Shown: piece by piece, positions 41,244 to 48,923 of the stretch
Position numbering within the stretch: position 1 is the stretch's first letter
How the letters are laid out: every line of letters starts with the position of its first letter
NCBI RefSeq assembly: GCF_002243515.1
Contig: NZ_CP022657.1
Location: 3,016,001 to 3,080,000 of the forward strand
Length of the DNA stretch: 64,000 nt
Direction of reading: 5' to 3'
Origin: Tumebacillus algifaecis
GTDB lineage: Bacteria; Bacillota; Bacilli; Tumebacillales; Tumebacillaceae
The notes under the pieces: generated by a model
The model's database searches: none
Told to the model about the DNA's origin: nothing
What the model saw: the letters and a program-made list of their open reading frames with translations, nothing else
Position numbers and translations under genes: made by a program

Positions 41244-41256
41244 CAACTAAGTGTTG
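41244..41256. promoter_or_regulatory. Operator CAACTAAGTGTTG
   Basis: CAAC-N5-GTTG palindrome at the predicted transcription start of the minus-strand early promoter. Confidence 0.6.
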
Positions 41257-41261
41257 TCTTC

Positions 41262-41290
41262 ATAATACCCAACTGATTGTTGAGTGTCAA
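41262..41290 (-). promoter_or_regulatory. Early promoter of the Cro-like operon
   Basis: On the minus strand TTGACA (41290-41285) is followed by 17 bases and TATTAT (41267-41262), a near-consensus sigma-A promoter. Operator palindromes lie within the spacer and at the start site, so it can be blocked by the repressor. Confidence 0.8.
41270..41282. promoter_or_regulatory. Operator CAACTGATTGTTG
   Basis: Palindrome lying in the spacer between -35 and -10 of the early promoter. Confidence 0.65.
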
Positions 41291-41299
41291 CACTTTTCT

Positions 41300-41312
41300 C
41301 AACAATCAGTTG
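41300..41312. promoter_or_regulatory. Operator CAACAATCAGTTG
   Basis: Palindrome between the two divergent promoters; its inverted sequence matches the site at 41270-41282. Confidence 0.65.
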
Positions 41313-41328
41313 TATTAGTTCCATTACC

Positions 41329-41347
41329 CAACTGTTAGTTGTATACT
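41329..41347 (+). promoter_or_regulatory. Operator CAACTGTTAGTTG with plus-strand -10 TATACT
   Basis: The palindrome at 41329-41341 abuts TATACT at 41342-41347, which is well placed as the -10 of the repressor gene. No good -35 is visible, so it may need activation. Confidence 0.55.
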
Positions 41348-41367
41348 TGCGATATGGAGGTGCAGGT

Positions 41368-41745
41368 TTGTTGGAACTACAAGATAAGCTACGCATTGAA
41401 CGTAAAAAACATAAACTTACCCAAAAGCAAGTCGCTGACTTACTAGACATCACCGAGAGTGGTTATGGTTTTTATGAACAAGGAAAGAGGAAGCCGCCTT
41501 ACGAGCACCTTCAGACACTAGCCGCTCGTTTCGATGTAACAATCGACTATTTACTCGGAACCTCCACTATCCCTCATATGAACAAGGAGCAGTCCGATAG
41601 CCTCCGAACAATAGAAGACGTACGCAATGACCTTGCTAACGATAGAATCTTAGATGTTGATGGCACGCATTTCACGCCGGAAGCAAAGGAAGAAGCTCTC
41701 CGTCAGATGGATCTTTTGATTAAGTTGCGAAAATTGGAGAAATGA
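41368..41745 (+). CDS. CI-like XRE repressor
   Basis: Start TTG at 41368, seven bases after GGAGG (125 residues). HTH residues about 10-60 (KLTQKQVADLLDITESGYGF, ending IDYLLGTSTI), then an acidic helical tail ending RQMDLLIKLRKLEK. It has no peptidase domain, so it would not be cleaved in the LexA manner. Divergent from the Cro-like gene across the operators; it is the likely lysogeny repressor. Confidence 0.75.
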   Translation: MLELQDKLRIERKKHKLTQKQVADLLDITESGYGFYEQGKRKPPYEHLQTLAARFDVTIDYLLGTSTIPHMNKEQSDSLRTIEDVRNDLANDRILDVDGTHFTPEAKEEALRQMDLLIKLRKLEK

Positions 41746-41769
41746 AAAACCCCCTGTTACGGGGGTTTT
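41746..41769 (+). terminator. Terminator between the two repressor genes
   Basis: AAAACCCCC and GGGGGTTTT pair around TGTTAC, beginning directly after the repressor stop. The strong GC stem and T-run imply that the next repressor gene is only partly co-transcribed. Confidence 0.75.
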
Positions 41770-41788
41770 GTTGTGAGGAGATGTTGTT

Positions 41789-42190
41789 TTGAGTTTTGGA
41801 GATAGATTGAAGAAATTGAGGAAAGAGCATTCCTTCAGCCAAGATGAGATTGCAAGTCGCTTAGGAGTCAATCGGGTTACAGTGTCACAATGGGAGAGTT
41901 GCAGGCGCGAAGCCAGCATGTCATACATCATAAAGCTCTCCGACCTCTTCGGTGCCTCCACCGACTACCTCCTCGGCCGCACAGAAGAGCGCAACTGCAC
42001 CGTATCAGCTCCACAGGCCGACGATCAGGTACTGCGCTACCTAGAAGCCTTGGACGCGAAAATGGACGCACTGACCGCTGAGCTGACGGAGCTGCGCACC
42101 AGTACGGCGCAGATCGGCGAGCTGGTCCGGCGCATTGAGGATAGCGAGACTGATATTCGGATCCTGAAGAAATTGGCGGCAAAAGAATAG
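41789..42190 (+). CDS. Second XRE repressor
   Basis: A 133-residue protein from TTG 41789 (GAGGAG upstream). HTH: RLKKLRKEHSFSQDEIASRL, RVTVSQWES; then GASTDYLLGRT; then a C-terminal coiled coil (LDAKMDALTAELTELRTS). Shares the YLLG hinge with the first repressor but has a different C-terminus, so it is probably a paralogue or a partner. A GCCCCTT/AAGGGGC hairpin follows directly at 42190-42207, without a T-run. Confidence 0.78.
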   Translation: MSFGDRLKKLRKEHSFSQDEIASRLGVNRVTVSQWESCRREASMSYIIKLSDLFGASTDYLLGRTEERNCTVSAPQADDQVLRYLEALDAKMDALTAELTELRTSTAQIGELVRRIEDSETDIRILKKLAAKE

Positions 42191-42259
42191 CCCCTTCGAA
42201 AAGGGGCGGGGCACAACAAGTCAGTCAGCCTGAGCCTCCTTGAAAGGAGGTGAAACCAC

Positions 42260-42550
42260 ATGTCTATCAAAAGCTGGGACGCTAATATGCTTTCTCTGTT
42301 CGGTCATCTTGAGTTCACAAAAGTACTCACTGAACTACAGCTAGATATTGCTCAAGGCAAATTCCTCGAATGGGAGGAATTAAAAGAAATATCAAAAGAC
42401 CTATCACCGGAGGAACAAGTTCAAAAGGCTTTCGTGATCGCAAATGAAGAAGCAATTTTTCGAGGTGTCGCCAAAATGATCGAGGTGAATAACGAGCGAT
42501 TATTTACCGAACTCGAAATTATGGGCATTGTTCCTTCAGAATCGAAGTAA
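42260..42550 (+). CDS. Small helical protein of the lysogeny operon
   Basis: A 96-residue, acidic, helical protein with AAAGGAGGTG 9 bases before the ATG. It follows the two repressors on the plus strand and overlaps a minus-strand gene by 32 bases at its 3' end. No recognised family. Confidence 0.65.
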   Translation: MSIKSWDANMLSLFGHLEFTKVLTELQLDIAQGKFLEWEELKEISKDLSPEEQVQKAFVIANEEAIFRGVAKMIEVNNERLFTELEIMGIVPSESK

Positions 42551-42815
42551 GCTTTCCGATTCTCATTTCTCTAAATTTCGCAAGAAGATCCTGATCAAGC
42601 ATGATTAACGAAATCGCCGTCCCAACGGCGGTTTCTTTTTTGTCATCACAGCCTGTGACATGACACGCACAAATCTTCCCCTGCTGCGTGGCAATCTGCG
42701 CTAGGTGTGCAGCGGCAGACCCTACACACGAGACGTTCTCGTCGATCTGGCCGCCAATCTCCGCATGGCGAGCGGCCAAGCCGCTCATGACGTCGAACGT
42801 TTGCTTTTGCTCCAT
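42519..42815 (-). CDS. Hypothetical minus-strand protein convergent with the repressor operon
   Basis: A 98-residue protein (starting MEQKQTFDVMSGLAARHAEI) coupled by TAATG to the 43-codon gene before it. Contains KICACHVTGCDDK with two Cys. It has no recognised motif. Its coding DNA contains the plus-strand terminator of the repressor operon. Confidence 0.5.
   Translation of the reverse strand: MEQKQTFDVMSGLAARHAEIGGQIDENVSCVGSAAAHLAQIATQQGKICACHVTGCDDKKETAVGTAISLIMLDQDLLAKFREMRIGKLTSILKEQCP
42611..42641 (+). terminator. Terminator of the plus-strand repressor operon
   Basis: AAATCGCCGT and ACGGCGGTTT pair (one wobble) around CCCA, followed by CTTTTTT. It lies inside the convergent gene. 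Confidence 0.75.
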
Positions 42816-42946
42816 TATGCGATCGCCCCTATTTTTACTTTTGATGACTCGTCGAAAATTCTCGATATCATCAACCTGTCCTCGGATGTCAACGCTTCAT
42901 CATCGAGTTTCGCCAGGTAATCCTCCCACGTTTCTGGCTGTAACAT
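42815..42946 (-). CDS. Small acidic protein coupled to 42519-42815
   Basis: ATG at 42946 with GGGAG 11 bases upstream. The 43-residue product begins MLQPETWEDYLAKLDDEALT and ends VKIGAIA with TAATG overlapping the next start. It is too short for most gene callers. Confidence 0.55.
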   Translation of the reverse strand: MLQPETWEDYLAKLDDEALTSEDRLMISRIFDESSKVKIGAIA

Positions 42947-43056
42947 ATATCAAACAACTCCCGATTATTTATTTATTGATCACCACCATTCTAACTAATG
43001 TTTATAAGTCAAGGAATATAAATACCGAAAGTAGAAACAAAGTATCAAGTTAAGAA

Positions 43057-43087
43057 AATAAAAATAGACCCGCAAGGGCCTATTTTT
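43057..43087. terminator. Terminator after the propeptide gene
   Basis: AAAATAGGCCC and GGGTCTATTTT form an 11 bp stem around TTGC, with further T residues on the minus strand and A-rich flanks on both sides. It ends the regulator-peptide transcription unit. Confidence 0.8.
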
Positions 43088-43220
43088 ATAATCCTTCCAC
43101 AACAGCAAAGTCTGGATATGGAGGAATTACCGACGCTGTATTTTCCGATTCATGCGTACCTAACTGAATAGTCAACATAAATACACTTGCCAAAATTAGC
43201 GATACAATAATTTTTTTCAT
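43086..43220 (-). CDS. Secreted signalling propeptide (Phr/AimP-like)
   Basis: A 44-residue frame, ATG 43220 to TAA 43086. It has the classic secreted-peptide make-up: MKKIIVSLILASVFMLTIQL (two Lys then a hydrophobic export helix), then a polar segment (GTHESENTAS) and a C-terminal VIPPYPDFAVVEGL. AGAGGGGGAAGAGAG lies upstream. It begins 29 bases after the regulator stop and ends at a strong terminator, as in rap-phr, nprR-nprX and aimR-aimP pairs. The mature peptide is probably cut from the C-terminal end; exact cleavage is unknown. Confidence 0.75.
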   Translation of the reverse strand: MKKIIVSLILASVFMLTIQLGTHESENTASVIPPYPDFAVVEGL

Positions 43221-43249
43221 CTTTCTCTCTTCCCCCTCTCATCCCTCGA

Positions 43250-44443
43250 TCACTTTCGTTTTAGCATAGTCACGTGCTTTTCAAGATATTCAAATGCATC
43301 GTTCATCCTGCCTTGAGCACGTGCCTCATATGCGATTATCTCATAAATTTCTGCCAATTCGGAAGGGGGAGCGTCCATTTCTGTTATCTGATATGTAGCA
43401 TGGATCATTCCTTCATAATCCTTTAGTCGTAAGCACAAATGAAAGTCAATCAAAGCAGATTCGTAATTTCTGTGAATTGATACTGCTACAGACTTTGCCT
43501 GTTTCAAGTATGACAGCGACTTTTCAATATCTCCTGAATCATCAAGGATTTCACTAAGAGTCTTATACGAGTACAGAATGCCGATGCCATCGTTTCTGTC
43601 TCTGGCAATTTTAAGAGCTTGGTCGATACATTCTTTCGCCTTTTTGAAATCGCCTTTTAGTCGGTAAATATCGCCCATTCCTTGATGCGACTGAAGGGTT
43701 ACCAAAAGCCCCGAATCGCATAGCTTATATTTTTGAACTTCTGAGTAGTAATACTCTGCTTTATCGAAATCGCCTTGCGAGTAATACAGGTATCCCAAGC
43801 TATTTAAGGCTCTCGCTCGGCGTTCATCGTCGAATGCTTCGTTCAAACTTTCCTTCATGTATGTCTCAGCCCGTTCATATCTACCTGATGCGATAAGAAT
43901 CAAGGATAGATTGTAGCGAGATTTCTGAATCAATAAAGGCTCATTTGTCTGGATCGCGAGACGATATGACTCCTCGTAATACTCTAACGCACGGGAAACC
44001 CTCCAATGTGCATATTCGATATGACCAAGGATCATGTAAACCTGTGCCATTTCTTTTGGCCCTCGATCTTGAATGTCATTTCGAAGCCTCTCCGCTTCTT
44101 CGAGAGTTTCTTCGCCGATCGGCCATTGTTTAGAGGCTTGGGTCAATGCATGAATACGATTAGTGATATCTTCGTTAGTCTCCGTAATCGCATCCGGATC
44201 GAGCTTAAAGGTGTTCGCAAGGATCGCCACAAAGTCATCGTTAATTCGTCTGCCATACTTCCCGTTCTCAATCCGCGATATGTTTGCCTTCGCCAGTCCG
44301 GAGAGCGTTTCCAGATCATCCTGGCTCCACCCGCGTTCATTACGAAAAAACAAGACATTCCTCGCAATTACTGCGTTATATTTTACAATCGCTTCCGCGT
44401 CTTTTTTGACTCGCCGCTTCCGTTCTGTAGTAGCTGCTTCCAT
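43250..44443 (-). CDS. RRNPP-type XRE regulator with TPR domain (peptide-sensing)
   Basis: Start ATG 44443 behind GGGGGT (397 residues). A basic N-terminal tail (ERKRRVKKDA) precedes an XRE HTH at about residues 30-80 (GWSQDDLETLSGLAKANISR). Seven to nine TPR-like repeats follow from about 110, for example ALEYYEESYRLAIQTNEP, FDKAEYYYSEVQKYK and DFKKAKECIDQALKIA. This is the layout of peptide-responsive PlcR/NprR/AimR-like regulators. The propeptide gene follows directly in the same transcription unit, next to the repressor region and the integrase, so a role in lysis-lysogeny choice is likely. Confidence 0.85.
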   Translation of the reverse strand: MEAATTERKRRVKKDAEAIVKYNAVIARNVLFFRNERGWSQDDLETLSGLAKANISRIENGKYGRRINDDFVAILANTFKLDPDAITETNEDITNRIHALTQASKQWPIGEETLEEAERLRNDIQDRGPKEMAQVYMILGHIEYAHWRVSRALEYYEESYRLAIQTNEPLLIQKSRYNLSLILIASGRYERAETYMKESLNEAFDDERRARALNSLGYLYYSQGDFDKAEYYYSEVQKYKLCDSGLLVTLQSHQGMGDIYRLKGDFKKAKECIDQALKIARDRNDGIGILYSYKTLSEILDDSGDIEKSLSYLKQAKSVAVSIHRNYESALIDFHLCLRLKDYEGMIHATYQITEMDAPPSELAEIYEIIAYEARAQGRMNDAFEYLEKHVTMLKRK

Positions 44444-44488
44444 GCAACATACCCCCAAATCCACTTCTCTCTCAAAGGCTTTGTATAA

Positions 44489-44517
44489 ATTCTACCCCTC
44501 TTACCATTTACATTCAA
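44489..44517 (-). promoter_or_regulatory. Promoter of the TPR regulator-peptide unit
   Basis: On the minus strand TTGAAT (44517-44512), 17 bases, TAGAAT (44494-44489), about 50 bases before the regulator ATG. The spacing is ideal for sigma-A. Confidence 0.65.
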
Positions 44518-44684
44518 GACATTCTTAAAGTATTTGCACTCACGAAAAAAGACCATCAGCAAATGCCGACAGCCTTCTCTCACCAATCATGCACTCAAGG
44601 AGTGATGTAAATGTATTCTACCACACCCTCAACCATTTGATAAAATGATACTACCAATCATGCCAATCAGAGAGGAGTGTAGAA

Positions 44685-46040
44685 ATGACCAAAAATAAGA
44701 AAAGAAGCTCGAATGACTCACGGAAAACCAAGTATCCGGGCGTTTATACCGCGAGAAATGAATCGGGCGGCTACGAGATTGTATTTGATGGTCCAAGAAT
44801 CGGCGGCAAACGAAATCAGGTCTCCGATGTCCTTGATCCAAAAGAGTTCAACACAGCTGCTAAGGCAGCCAGTGAACGAGCACGTCGGATCGCAGAAGTG
44901 CAAAACGGAAAATACATCGAGCCAAGCAAATTAACACTGAGAGAATATCTTCTAGAAAGTCTAGCCACCAGAAAAGCATTAGCTAAAATCCACAAAGTGA
45001 ACACCACAAAAAACTACAACAGTGAAACTAAGTTTTTTTGCGCCCCCCCACTTGGAGACATTTTACTCCCTGATCTGTCCACTCTTGAAATCGAGAAGCA
45101 CATGATAAAAGCGATAAAGGACGAGAAAATTATTGTATCAACGGCTCGGAGCTATCTCTCATTCCTAAACCGAACATTGAAAAAAGCCGTTAGAAACAAA
45201 ATTATTAATGAGAACCCAGCGGCGCTGGTCGAACTCCCAAAAGCACCAAAAACTGAGGTCGCGATCATGTCGCCGGCTGAAATGTTGGATTACCTACAGT
45301 CCATTTCGATCGAAGGCATCTGGAAAGAATATCTGACGAAGCTTGGTTATGACGATAACCAGATTGAAAGTCTGTGGCAATCGTACAAACTCCGCGGAAT
45401 CGATGCGATGCCAATAAGCTTTTTCAACGCAATAAGAAAAGCAGAAAACAAAGCAAAACAATACGAAGTATACTTCAATTTTGCAACACTTTCTTTTGGC
45501 ACTGGAGCTCGACGTGGTGAGATCCTAGGGCTTCGTGATGCAGATGTTGATTTCGAAGCCGAGCTGATCACTTTTCGACAATCAGTCGTTCCGAACGAGG
45601 ACGGGTCGGCATTAATCCAGGATTCTCTAAAAAATGATTCGAGCCTTCGAACAATTTCTCTCACCCCAACTGAGTTAAAAATACTCAAACGGCAGATCAA
45701 AATTCGAAACGAGCACAAACTGAAACTTGGGTCGAACTATCAAGATCACGGTTTGATCTTCGCTTTGCCGAATGGTCAACCACTTGTCCCAGGAGTTCTT
45801 ACAAACTGGTACCGCAGGAGCTTCGATAGATTCGGTCGCCCTGACTTCACACTACATGACTCCCGACACACGCATGCATCACTGCTGCTCATGGCTGGTG
45901 TGCCGATCACCGACGTTTCAGCTCGTCTCGGTCATGCGAACCCGTCTATCACATTGTCCACCTACTCGCATTTCCTACAAGAGAGGACAAAAGTTGCCAG
46001 CGACAAATGGGGGGAGATTCTACAAAACGCATCAATTTGA
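44685..46040 (+). CDS. int: Tyrosine site-specific integrase
   Basis: A 451-residue recombinase. Residues about 10-65 form an Arm/AP2-like DNA-binding domain (YPGVYTARNESGGYEIVFDG). A SAM-like core-binding domain follows. The catalytic domain shows the R box GTGARRGEILGLRD near residue 275, HDSRHTHAS near 390 and LGHANPSITLSTYSHFL with the likely nucleophile Tyr near 425. AGAGAGGAG precedes the ATG. It lies at the right end of the prophage, pointing outward to the attachment site. Confidence 0.92.
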   Translation: MTKNKKRSSNDSRKTKYPGVYTARNESGGYEIVFDGPRIGGKRNQVSDVLDPKEFNTAAKAASERARRIAEVQNGKYIEPSKLTLREYLLESLATRKALAKIHKVNTTKNYNSETKFFCAPPLGDILLPDLSTLEIEKHMIKAIKDEKIIVSTARSYLSFLNRTLKKAVRNKIINENPAALVELPKAPKTEVAIMSPAEMLDYLQSISIEGIWKEYLTKLGYDDNQIESLWQSYKLRGIDAMPISFFNAIRKAENKAKQYEVYFNFATLSFGTGARRGEILGLRDADVDFEAELITFRQSVVPNEDGSALIQDSLKNDSSLRTISLTPTELKILKRQIKIRNEHKLKLGSNYQDHGLIFALPNGQPLVPGVLTNWYRRSFDRFGRPDFTLHDSRHTHASLLLMAGVPITDVSARLGHANPSITLSTYSHFLQERTKVASDKWGEILQNASI

Positions 46041-46186
46041 AGCAGAAGTTAGCGCAATGTTAGCAACAAATCGAAAAGGTGCCGAAAAAACCTGTTGTAG
46101 CAAGGTTTTTCAGCACCCTCTGATACTCCTTTATAAAGTAACACAATCGCGTTTCCCTCGCAATCAGAAAATCATCCGGGGACAGA
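46041..46186. other. Right prophage end, probable attR region, with hairpin
   Basis: Between the integrase stop and the host comFB terminator lie 145 bases with no gene. A long hairpin at 46078-46117 (GGTGC-C-GAAAAA-CC against GG-TTTTTC-A-GCACC) may terminate integrase transcription. The attachment core cannot be named without the left end. Confidence 0.5.
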
Positions 46187-46189
46187 AAA

Positions 46190-46209
46190 AGATCGCCGCA
46201 AAGCGATCT
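46190..46209 (-). terminator. Terminator of comFB-like gene
   Basis: AGATCGC and GCGATCT pair around TTTGCG, followed on the minus strand by TTTTCTG. It marks the start of host DNA. Confidence 0.7.
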
Positions 46210-46220
46210 CTTGTTTCCGT

Positions 46221-46490
46221 TTACTCATGGGACGGCTTGGTTCCGACCAGAATCGCGGCACGAGTCACTTCGAGCAACACATCGGCCTTCATCTGTTCGT
46301 GCATCATCCGCGCCTGCACGATCGCCCGTCCTTTGTTATGCGCCACATAGCGGGGCGGCAAGGCATTCAATGCAACAGCCATCATGTCATTTTTACAAAT
46401 TTGACACGAGCAGACGATCTTCAGGTTTTGCCAATGCTCATCGAAAACCTCTTCAACGATTTGCTCCATCAAATTCATGACTTTCATCAT
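46221..46490 (-). CDS. comFB: ComFB-like protein
   Basis: An 89-residue host protein with the ComFB signature CSCQICKNDMMAVALNALPP followed by RYV and a glycine-rich end. Family members carry the same Cys pattern and are c-di-GMP related in some bacteria; no transport function is visible here. It is placed right after the prophage. Confidence 0.75.
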   Translation of the reverse strand: MMKVMNLMEQIVEEVFDEHWQNLKIVCSCQICKNDMMAVALNALPPRYVAHNKGRAIVQARMMHEQMKADVLLEVTRAAILVGTKPSHE

Positions 46491-46587
46491 TGGCGTACCT
46501 CACTATATTTATGTTAATAATAATTTACCGTTTCTCTTTAATAGTAATTCTTCACGATTGGCAAACATCCTGCTCCTTATAAGTAAA

Positions 46588-46610
46588 AAAGACCCTGTGA
46601 CAGGGTCTTT
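46588..46610 (-). terminator. Terminator of the pyr operon
   Basis: AAAGACCCTG and CAGGGTCTTT pair around TCA with TTTTTT following on the minus strand, right after the pyrE stop. It ends the ten-gene operon. Confidence 0.85.
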
Positions 46611-46613
46611 CGC

Positions 46614-47243
46614 CTAGAATTCATTCGGATTTTCTTTCCATTTTTTCAACAGTTTGAGATCTTCTTCCGACACATAACCAGATTCCACAGCGATCGGCAG
46701 GAGCGTCGTGTAGTTGGTCAACGTATCAAATGCACAGGCTGCCGCAGCAAAATTGTCGAACGCCTTCTGAAACTCGTAGCTAAAGATCGCCGCGACGCCC
46801 AGCACCTTGCCGCCTGCTTCGCGCACCGCTTCCACCCCGTCAAGGACAGAGCCGCCAGTGGAGATCAAATCTTCAATGATCACCACCTTTTGACCTGCTG
46901 TCAACGCCCCTTCCACCTGATTGCCTTTGCCGTGCTTCTTCGCGGAAGAACGGATGTAGACCATCGGTTTATTCAGCTTTTGCGCGACAAACGCCGCATG
47001 TGCGATTCCGCCTGTGGCCATGCCTGCGATGATGTCCGCCTCTGGATATTTCTCCTTGATCAATTCGGCAAACCCGTCAGCGATCAAATTGCGCACGTCT
47101 GGATAGGACAAGGTCAGGCGGTTATCGCAATAGATCGGCGAGCGCATCCCGGAAGCCCAGATGAACGGGTCGTGCGGGCGCAGGAACACCGCTTGAATGT
47201 CGAGCAATGCTTTGGATATTTGGTTTGCGGTCGTCGTGGTCAT
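46614..47243 (-). CDS. pyrE: Orotate phosphoribosyltransferase
   Basis: A 209-residue enzyme joining orotate to PRPP to give OMP. Signatures: IAGMATGGIAHAAFVAQKLN near residue 68 and the PRPP-binding VVIIEDLISTGGSVLDGVEA near residue 120. Final gene of the pyr operon, directly followed by a terminator. UMP synthesis step 5. Confidence 0.95.
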   Translation of the reverse strand: MTTTTANQISKALLDIQAVFLRPHDPFIWASGMRSPIYCDNRLTLSYPDVRNLIADGFAELIKEKYPEADIIAGMATGGIAHAAFVAQKLNKPMVYIRSSAKKHGKGNQVEGALTAGQKVVIIEDLISTGGSVLDGVEAVREAGGKVLGVAAIFSYEFQKAFDNFAAAACAFDTLTNYTTLLPIAVESGYVSEEDLKLLKKWKENPNEF

Positions 47244-47271
47244 AATGCGTTCTCCCCTTCAAATGGTCTGC

Positions 47272-47994
47272 TTAGATTTCGTCCAAAATGCGCATGGCAG
47301 CCGCTCTTGGATCTGCTGCGTGGGTGATGGCACGTCCGATCACCAGATAGTGAGCACCCGCCTGCAATGCTTGGGCTGGCGTCATGATGCGCTTTTGGTC
47401 ATCTTGGGCTGCCCATGCCGGACGAATGCCCGGAATCACAGTCAGGAACTCTTCCCCGCAAGTGGCCCGAATCGCTTCGATCTCATGTCCCGAAGCCACC
47501 ACTCCGTCCAAACCGGCCTGCTGGGCCAGCTTGGCGTAATGCAACACAGAGCTTTGCACATCGCCAGGCACGCCGATCTCCTGATTGAGCATTTGTTGTG
47601 ATGTCGAAGTCAACTGTGTGACACCGATCAGTTTCGGGACTGCAATCCCCATCGACTCCGCACGCTTAACCGCCGCCTCTTTGGCGCGCTTCATCATGTC
47701 GAATCCACCCGCACAGTGGACGTTGAACATGTAGACACCATGCTGTGTCACCGAGTCGGAAGCACCGGCTACCGTGTTCGGAATGTCGTGGAACTTGCAG
47801 TCCATAAAGATTTGAAAACCCATGTCCTGCAGGCGGTGCAAAATCTGCGGGCCGCTTTTGAAAAAGAGCTGCAGGCCGACTTTCATCGTTTTGATCGTGT
47901 CCCCGAGCTGCTCGGCCATGCGCAGCGCATCGTCCATGTTGTCATAGTCGAGCGCGACAAAAATTCGCTCTTGCGGGTTATGCCTGCTGTTCAT
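47272..47994 (-). CDS. pyrF: Orotidine 5'-phosphate decarboxylase
   Basis: Start ATG 47994 behind GGAAGGAG gives 240 residues. The catalytic motif [13 protein letters not shown] (Asp-Lys-x2-Asp type) lies near residue 57 and [18 protein letters not shown] near residue 180. Decarboxylates OMP to UMP. It overlaps the end of pyrD by 4 bases. Confidence 0.95.
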   Translation of the reverse strand: MNSRHNPQERIFVALDYDNMDDALRMAEQLGDTIKTMKVGLQLFFKSGPQILHRLQDMGFQIFMDCKFHDIPNTVAGASDSVTQHGVYMFNVHCAGGFDMMKRAKEAAVKRAESMGIAVPKLIGVTQLTSTSQQMLNQEIGVPGDVQSSVLHYAKLAQQAGLDGVVASGHEIEAIRATCGEEFLTVIPGIRPAWAAQDDQKRIMTPAQALQAGAHYLVIGRAITHAADPRAAAMRILDEI

Positions 47995-48923
47995 CGTGCC
48001 AACTCCTTCCACGCCAGCCCTTGCAGGTCGCGCACACGCTCCACACCATGGTCTGCACAGTAGGTGCGGATTTCTTCGATGATCTCCGGACAGGCCATCG
48101 GGTTCACAAAGTTCGCCGTCCCCACGGCTACGGCAGAAGCGCCTGCCAGCATAAACTCGATCGCATCTTCACCCGTCATGATCCCGCCCATGCCGATCAG
48201 CGGGATGTTGACCGCTTGCGCCACCTGATAGGTCATCCGCACCGCGACCGGTTTGACAGCCGGACCGGACAAGCCGCCAATGCCGTTTGCGATCAAGGGC
48301 CGTTTCTTGTTCAGGTCGATCGACATGCCGACGAGCGTATTGATCAGGGAGATCGCGTCCGCCCCGGCCGCTTCCACCGCTTGAGCCATCGCGACGATGT
48401 CGGTGACGTTTGGCGACAATTTGACGATGACCGGAACTTTTGAGACACGCTTGATTTCGCGGGTCACATGTGCCGCTTGTGCAGGATCGGTGCCGAACTG
48501 GATACCACCGCATTTGACGTTTGGACAGGAGATGTTGACCTCGATCGCATCGACATCTGTGCTGTCCATCAAGCGCTCGGTGACTGCCACGTAGTCTTCC
48601 ACAGTGGTGCCAGCCACATTGACGATGACCGGGATGTCATAGCTACGCAAGTGCGGCAGTTCTTCGGCGATAATTTTCTCCACACCCGGATTTTGCAAGC
48701 CGATCGCATTGAGCATCCCGCCTGGCGTTTCAGCCACGCGGGGAGTAGGGTTACCCAAACGCGGTTCGAGCGTGGTCGCCTTAACGGTGATCGCGCCCAG
48801 CACGCTCAGGTCATAAAAATCGGCAAACTCCTTGCCAAACGCAAAGCAGCCCGATGCTGGCATGACCGGATTTTTCAGCTTTAACGAGCCAATTTCAACA
48901 GAAAGATCGACGCTTGTCGCCAT
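47991..48923 (-). CDS. pyrD: Dihydroorotate dehydrogenase (class 1B, catalytic subunit)
   Basis: Start ATG 48923, overlapping the pyrK stop (TAATG); 310 residues. Class 1B features include [28 protein letters not shown] [16 protein letters not shown] with the catalytic Cys, and [13 protein letters not shown] enzyme of the cytosol that works with the PyrK Fe-S/FAD subunit. Confidence 0.95.
   Translation of the reverse strand: MATSVDLSVEIGSLKLKNPVMPASGCFAFGKEFADFYDLSVLGAITVKATTLEPRLGNPTPRVAETPGGMLNAIGLQNPGVEKIIAEELPHLRSYDIPVIVNVAGTTVEDYVAVTERLMDSTDVDAIEVNISCPNVKCGGIQFGTDPAQAAHVTREIKRVSKVPVIVKLSPNVTDIVAMAQAVEAAGADAISLINTLVGMSIDLNKKRPLIANGIGGLSGPAVKPVAVRMTYQVAQAVNIPLIGMGGIMTGEDAIEFMLAGASAVAVGTANFVNPMACPEIIEEIRTYCADHGVERVRDLQGLAWKELAR

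Noticed and set aside
44600..44684. A sigma-A promoter directly upstream of the integrase
   Set aside because: A GATACT -10-like box is present, but no acceptable -35 at 16-18 bases; not supported well enough to list.
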